A program made the position numbers and the translations under genes. Shown here one piece after another: positions 6,693 to 9,891 of a DNA stretch of 9,891 bases (position 1 is the stretch's first letter; each line of letters begins with the position of its first letter). The stretch covers positions 1 through 9,891 of the forward strand of contig CANRHA010000050.1 in NCBI GenBank assembly GCA_947630315.1. The letters are read 5' to 3'. The notes under the pieces are model-generated. The model was not told where the DNA came from. It saw nothing but the letters and a program-made list of their open reading frames with translations, and did no database searches. This DNA comes from an uncultured Clostridia bacterium. GTDB lineage: Bacteria; Bacillota; Clostridia; Oscillospirales; Ruminococcaceae.

Positions 6693-7444
6693 CACTCCGC
6701 CTCCTTTGCCGATTTATCGCGGTAAACGCCGAGCGGGTAGTAGGGTATCATGTCGCTCTCTACCCAATCGAGCGCCTTTTGCGGGGTCATTCCCCAGTTT
6801 GTCGGGCAGCTCGATATAACTTCGATGAGCGAGAAGCCCTTGCCCTCTATCTGGTTCTCAAACGCCCGCCTTATCGCTTTTTTCGCCCTCGTGACGTTCT
6901 TTACGCTGTTCACGGCTACTCTTTCGATATAATAGGGCGCGTCAAGCCCGGATAAAAGCTCGCAGACTTTTATGGGGTAGCCCACAGTTTTGACGTCTCT
7001 GCCGTAGGGCGAGGTCTGAGTTACCTGACCGGGCAGAGATGTGGGAGCCATCTGCCCGCCGGTCATGCCGTATATCGCGTTATTTACAAATATTACCGTG
7101 ATGTTTTCGTTTCTCGTTGCGGCGTGGACCGTTTCGGCCATGCCTATCGAGGCGAGGTCGCCGTCGCCCTGATATGTAAATATTATCCTGTCGGGCATCG
7201 CTCTTTTGAGGCCGGTCGCAACGGCGGGAGCGCGGCCGTGGGCGGCCTCGACCATATCGCAGGAGAAGTAATCGTAGGCCATTACCGCGCAGCCTACCGG
7301 CGCTACGCCTACCGTTTTGCCGAGAATGTCAAGGTCGTCTATAGCCTCGGCTACAAGCCTGTGGATAATGCCGTGGGTGCAGCCCGGGCAGTAGTGGAGC
7401 GGTGCGTCGGTCAGCGCCTTCGGCTTTGAAAATACAACAGCCAT
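6692..7444 (-). CDS. vorA: 2-oxoacid:ferredoxin oxidoreductase, TPP-binding beta subunit (VorA/KorB-like)
   Basis: This 250-residue subunit carries thiamine pyrophosphate, where the 2-oxoacid is decarboxylated and electrons pass to ferredoxin. It shows HYCPGCTHG (17-25), VAPVGCAV, HGRAPAVATG (69-78) and the TPP/Mg motif GDGD (93-96) ending in the NN pair at 121-122, followed by YGMTGGQM. The small size and the absence of a ferredoxin domain fit the four-gene VOR/KOR type, in which the iron-sulfur protein is separate. The ATG at 7444 overlaps the TAA of the upstream subunit by one base (TAATG), with GGAGGAG just inside that gene. Specificity for branched-chain 2-oxoacids over 2-oxoglutarate is inferred from the neighbours, so the symbol is provisional. 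Confidence 0.92.
   Translation of the reverse strand: MAVVFSKPKALTDAPLHYCPGCTHGIIHRLVAEAIDDLDILGKTVGVAPVGCAVMAYDYFSCDMVEAAHGRAPAVATGLKRAMPDRIIFTYQGDGDLASIGMAETVHAATRNENITVIFVNNAIYGMTGGQMAPTSLPGQVTQTSPYGRDVKTVGYPIKVCELLSGLDAPYYIERVAVNSVKNVTRAKKAIRRAFENQIEGKGFSLIEVISSCPTNWGMTPQKALDWVESDMIPYYPLGVYRDKSAKEAE
6700..6707 (-). promoter_or_regulatory. Ribosome binding site for the gamma subunit, inside the upstream gene
   Basis: AAAGGAGG lies in the last codons of the TPP-subunit gene, 7 bases before the ATG at 6692. This spacing favours that ATG over the GTG at 6695. Confidence 0.75.
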
Positions 7445-8505
7445 TAAAATTCTCCTCCTTCCATCTTCTCGATCGCCTTAAGAACTTCGTCGGGCGAGGG
7501 TATCATTCCGCCTACGCGGTTGCAGAGCGTTACCGGCTTTGCGCAGCCCTCAGCGAGGCGTATATCGTCTATCATCTGGCCCATTGAAAGCTCTACCGAA
7601 ACAAAGCCCTTTACATGTCCTGCGGCCTTGCGTATTGCTTCCTTCGGGAAGGGATATAAGGTTATCGGGCGGATAAGTCCGGCCTTTATTCCCTTGGCAC
7701 GGGCGGCGGTTATCGCGTTTTTGGAGACCCTCGCGGCAATTCCGAACGCAACTACGCAGACGTCCGCGTCCTCGGTCATGTATTCCTCGACCATGACCTC
7801 GTTCTGCTCGTAGAGCCTGTAGCGCTCGTATCTTTCAATATTCTTCTTTTCAAGCTGTTCGGGAACAAGGTAGAGCGAGTTCACTATATTGTGCTCACGC
7901 TTGCCCTGAGTTCCGGTTACGGCCCAGGGTTTTTCATAAACCGCTGTGCGCATATCCTCGGGAAGCTCTACCGGCTCCATCATCTGTCCTATGGTGCCGT
8001 CGGCCAAAAGCATAGCCGGCATACGGTATTTATCGGCAAGATCAAACGCCTTTGCGGTCAGATCGGCCATCTCCTGAACCGAGGCGGGCGCCAGAACTAT
8101 CAGCCTGTAATCGCCGTGGCCGCCGCCCTTTGTAGCCTGGAAGTAGTCCGACTGCGAGGGCTGTATCCCGCCGAGACCGGGGCCGCCGCGCTGAACGTTT
8201 ACTATAAGCGCCGGAAGGTCGCAGCCCGCAAGGTAGGAGATTCCCTCCTGTTTGAGCGAAACTCCGGGGCTTGAGCTTGAAGTCATTACCCGCAAGCCCG
8301 CCGAGGAAACGCCGTAAACCATATTTATCGCCGAAATCTCGCTCTCGGCCTGTAAGAATGTTCCGCCGATCTTAGGCATTCTCTTTGCCATATACGCGGC
8401 AATTTCGGTCTGAGGAGTTATAGGGTAGCCGAAATAGTGGCGGCAGCCCGAGCGTATCGCAGCCTCGGCGATAGCCTCGTTGCCCTTCATAAGAACCTTT
8501 GCCAT
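7444..8505 (-). CDS. vorB: 3-methyl-2-oxobutanoate (2-oxoisovalerate):ferredoxin oxidoreductase, VorB-type subunit
   Basis: The protein has 353 residues, the usual VorB length. It is the alpha-like subunit that binds the pyrimidine end of TPP. Motifs in order are GYPITPQTEI (26-35), FLQAESEISAINMVYG (50-65, with the conserved Glu that activates TPP), RVMTSSSSPG and the strongly VorB-like RGGPGLGGIQPSQSDYFQA and KGGGHGDYRLIVLAP. A C-terminal domain II (about 245-345) includes GLIRPITLYPFP. The complex interconverts 2-oxoacid + CoA + oxidised ferredoxin with acyl-CoA + CO2 + reduced ferredoxin. The ATG at 8505 lies 10 bases after the ferredoxin gene, whose TAG overlaps an AGGAGGG ribosome binding site. 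2-oxoglutarate oxidoreductase (KorA) is the main alternative; substrate choice cannot be proved from motifs. Confidence 0.9.
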   Translation of the reverse strand: MAKVLMKGNEAIAEAAIRSGCRHYFGYPITPQTEIAAYMAKRMPKIGGTFLQAESEISAINMVYGVSSAGLRVMTSSSSPGVSLKQEGISYLAGCDLPALIVNVQRGGPGLGGIQPSQSDYFQATKGGGHGDYRLIVLAPASVQEMADLTAKAFDLADKYRMPAMLLADGTIGQMMEPVELPEDMRTAVYEKPWAVTGTQGKREHNIVNSLYLVPEQLEKKNIERYERYRLYEQNEVMVEEYMTEDADVCVVAFGIAARVSKNAITAARAKGIKAGLIRPITLYPFPKEAIRKAAGHVKGFVSVELSMGQMIDDIRLAEGCAKPVTLCNRVGGMIPSPDEVLKAIEKMEGGEF

Positions 8506-8515
8506 GTTATCCCTC

Positions 8516-8722
8516 CTATTTCTCGACCGTTATAACACAGTCGGGGCACATCATCGCGCAGCACGCGCAGCCGATGCACTTCGATTCGTCGGTTATACCG
8601 GCGGGCGAATGACCTTTTTTGTTGATCTTTTCCTTCTCGAGGACTATCAGCCCCCGAGGGCAGGCGTTTACGCACAGCCCGCAGCCCTTGCAAACGTCTG
8701 TTAAAAATGTTACTTTTGCCAT
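8516..8722 (-). CDS. 2x[4Fe-4S] ferredoxin subunit of the oxidoreductase (VorD/KorD-like)
   Basis: This 68-residue protein has two classic cluster motifs: Cys11, 14, 17 and 21 (CKGCGLCVNACP) and Cys49, 52, 55 and 59 (CIGCACCAMMCP). It passes electrons from the TPP site to soluble ferredoxin. The insert between the motifs (about residues 23-48) is normal for VorD/KorD. Extra cysteines at 54 and 62 lie in and after the second motif. An ATG at 8722 follows GGAGG, and the gene sits 15 bases behind the ATPase gene and 10 bases ahead of vorB, which places it in the operon. Confidence 0.94.
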   Translation of the reverse strand: MAKVTFLTDVCKGCGLCVNACPRGLIVLEKEKINKKGHSPAGITDESKCIGCACCAMMCPDCVITVEK

Positions 8723-8737
8723 ATTATACCTCCGAAT

Positions 8738-9397
8738 CTATATGATATCAAAATATCTCCTCTGTAAAACTATCGGAACCGTGCCGCTTATATTCAGCTC
8801 GCGGCACAGCTTTTCCTCAACGGTGGTGCAGCCGAGCGGCAGGCCGGCAAGCTTTGAAAGCTCCTCGGCCTTTTTAATCCCCGAAAGGACCGTTTCGCGG
8901 TCGGTGAGCCTGCCGAGGTTGGTGTTATTTACTATCGATGTAAAGGGTATTCCCCCGGCCTGCTCTATTTCGCGCATCACCCCGAGAGCGTCCTCGGGGG
9001 TCTGGGTGAGCGGCCGCATGAAGTTTGCGACAAAGACCATATCAAAGTCGTTTTCCTCTAAGATATAGGGCGTAAACCTGCCGAGGGCATAGGCCCCGCG
9101 GTCGTCGCCGCCAATATCTAAAACCGCGTGCCGCTGCCGGTTCTGAACAACGCCGTAAAGCTCGGCGGGAAGCGCCGGCAGATCGACGTTTGAGTTTGCA
9201 AACTCGGGCGATATTACCTCTATCCCGGCGGCGCTTAACATCTCTGCGGAATCCTTGGTGCGAAAATACGGGTTTACAATGTCGAGGTCGGCAATTACCA
9301 CCCGTTCATGGGTCTTTTTAAGCTCAAGCGCCCAATTCACCGCCAGATTTGTCTTGCCGCTGCCGTAATGGCCGGCAAAAAGCGTTACCCTTTTCAT
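8738..9397 (-). CDS. P-loop ATPase of unknown function, CobQ/ParA/MinD-like, in the oxidoreductase operon
   Basis: The protein has 219 residues from the ATG at 9397. A Walker A motif GHYGSGKT lies at 9-16. The conserved VVIADLDIVNPYFRTKDS (33-50) resembles the D-x-D region of SIMIBI-class ATPases. AVLDIGGDDRGAYALGRF (91-108) holds the Walker B-like Asp94, and NNTNLG near residue 160 looks like a guanine/adenine-binding NxxxLG element. Walker A lacks the 'signature' lysine of true ParA/MinD proteins. I know close relatives only as uncharacterised ATP-binding proteins beside 2-oxoacid:ferredoxin oxidoreductase genes in anaerobes. By position it could help iron-sulfur or enzyme maturation, or use the nucleotide state to regulate; this is inference. 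A GTG at 9403 is in frame but lies within the ribosome binding site (AAGAGGTG), so the ATG was chosen. The gene starts 27 bases behind the acyl-CoA synthetase. Confidence 0.85.
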   Translation of the reverse strand: MKRVTLFAGHYGSGKTNLAVNWALELKKTHERVVIADLDIVNPYFRTKDSAEMLSAAGIEVISPEFANSNVDLPALPAELYGVVQNRQRHAVLDIGGDDRGAYALGRFTPYILEENDFDMVFVANFMRPLTQTPEDALGVMREIEQAGGIPFTSIVNNTNLGRLTDRETVLSGIKKAEELSKLAGLPLGCTTVEEKLCRELNISGTVPIVLQRRYFDII

Positions 9398-9424
9398 GTT
9401 CACCTCTTATTAGGCCGATATGCA

Positions 9425-9891
9425 TTACAGCTTGTTTCTCTGGATCTTTCCGCTTATCGTCTTCGGAAGCTCGTCTCTGAAGGCTATTACCCTCGGATAC
9501 TTATAGGGCGCGGTGTGGCTCTTTACATAGTTCTGGATCTCTTTTTTAAGCTCGTCGGTGCCAACGGTGCCCTTCGTTAAAACTATGCTCGCCTTAACTA
9601 TCTGGCCCCTTATTTCGTCCGGCACGGCCGAAACGCCGCATTCCAGAACATAGGGCAGTTCCATGATGACGCTCTCGATCTCGAACGGGCCGATTCGGTA
9701 GCCGGAGGACTTGATAACGTCGTCGACGCGGGACACATACCAGAAGTAGCCGTCCTCGTCGCGCCATGCGGTATCGCCGGTGTGGTAGTAGCCGTCGTGC
9801 CAAGCCTCGCGGGTGAGTTCCTCGTTGAGGTAATATTCTTTATAGAGCCCTACCGGCGCGCCGTCGGAGGTCTTTATGCATATCTCTCCGA
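9425..9891 (-). CDS. AMP-forming acyl-CoA synthetase (MACS-like), C-terminal part, 5' partial at the window edge
   Basis: About 154 C-terminal residues are visible; the frame stays open to the right edge, so the gene continues beyond it. GEICIK opens the visible part, then YHTGDTAWRDEDGYFW (the A7-type ATP-binding Asp), SRVDDVIKSSGYRIGPFEIE (A8 hinge and CoA tunnel) and the terminal PKTISGKIQRNKL with the conserved A10 lysine. The YRIGPFEIES and RGQIVKASIVLTKG wording is closest to medium-chain/branched acyl-CoA synthetases (MACS) rather than classic acetyl-CoA synthetase, from memory of the family. It would turn a free acid, ATP and CoA into acyl-CoA, AMP and pyrophosphate. It heads the operon whose next enzymes act on acyl-CoA, so the acid is probably isobutyrate, isovalerate, 2-methylbutyrate or an aryl acid. 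The internal GTG at 9736 is not the start. Confidence 0.92.
   Translation of the reverse strand, partial: GEICIKTSDGAPVGLYKEYYLNEELTREAWHDGYYHTGDTAWRDEDGYFWYVSRVDDVIKSSGYRIGPFEIESVIMELPYVLECGVSAVPDEIRGQIVKASIVLTKGTVGTDELKKEIQNYVKSHTAPYKYPRVIAFRDELPKTISGKIQRNKL

Noticed and set aside
8487..8693. 68-residue minus strand frame overlapping the ferredoxin gene
   Set aside because: It is a same-strand shadow in another frame of a ferredoxin with both cysteine motifs intact.
9401..9403. GTG start for the P-loop ATPase
   Set aside because: This triplet is part of the AAGAGGTG ribosome binding site; the ATG six bases later has proper spacing.

Overview
The window looks like chromosomal DNA of a strictly anaerobic, mid-GC Clostridia-type Firmicute, probably a gut or rumen Oscillospirales/Ruminococcaceae relative. 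The signs are strong AGGAGG-type ribosome binding sites, a BlaR1-like M56 membrane peptidase, a Gram-positive-style lipoprotein and ferredoxin-dependent 2-oxoacid metabolism. This placement is inferred from gene content and has not been tested by any search.

Left part (1-4700, + strand). The first gene is cut by the left edge. It encodes a very large M56 (BlaR1/MecR1-type) membrane metallopeptidase with an HERAH zinc motif. Its roughly 860-residue extracytoplasmic part holds a duplicated domain on either side of a propeller-like segment. A long non-coding gap (3259-3641) with an intrinsic terminator follows. Next comes a single-gene unit for a secreted lipoprotein esterase of the CE1/esterase-D type, which ends at a strong hairpin terminator (4668-4697).

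Middle (4700-5004). This stretch looks empty but holds, on the minus strand, a decayed DUF3781-family gene. It has one frameshift near its start and an apparent internal deletion. It is much more AT-rich than its neighbours.

Right part (5005-9891, all minus strand). In transcription order: an AMP-forming acyl-CoA synthetase (its start lies beyond the right edge), a P-loop ATPase of unknown function, a 2x[4Fe-4S] ferredoxin, and the three catalytic subunits of a VOR/KOR-type 2-oxoacid:ferredoxin oxidoreductase. These genes are tightly packed, with two 1-nt overlaps, and look like one operon. A branched-chain aminotransferase (ilvE) follows, with a convincing promoter of its own. Together the synthetase, oxidoreductase and IlvE form a chain from acid to acyl-CoA to 2-oxoacid to amino acid. 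This fits making branched-chain amino acids from isobutyrate, isovalerate or 2-methylbutyrate, or the reverse oxidative degradation. The small ATPase embedded in the operon is the most interesting uncharacterised component.

No tRNA, rRNA, CRISPR array, insertion sequence or phage gene was seen.
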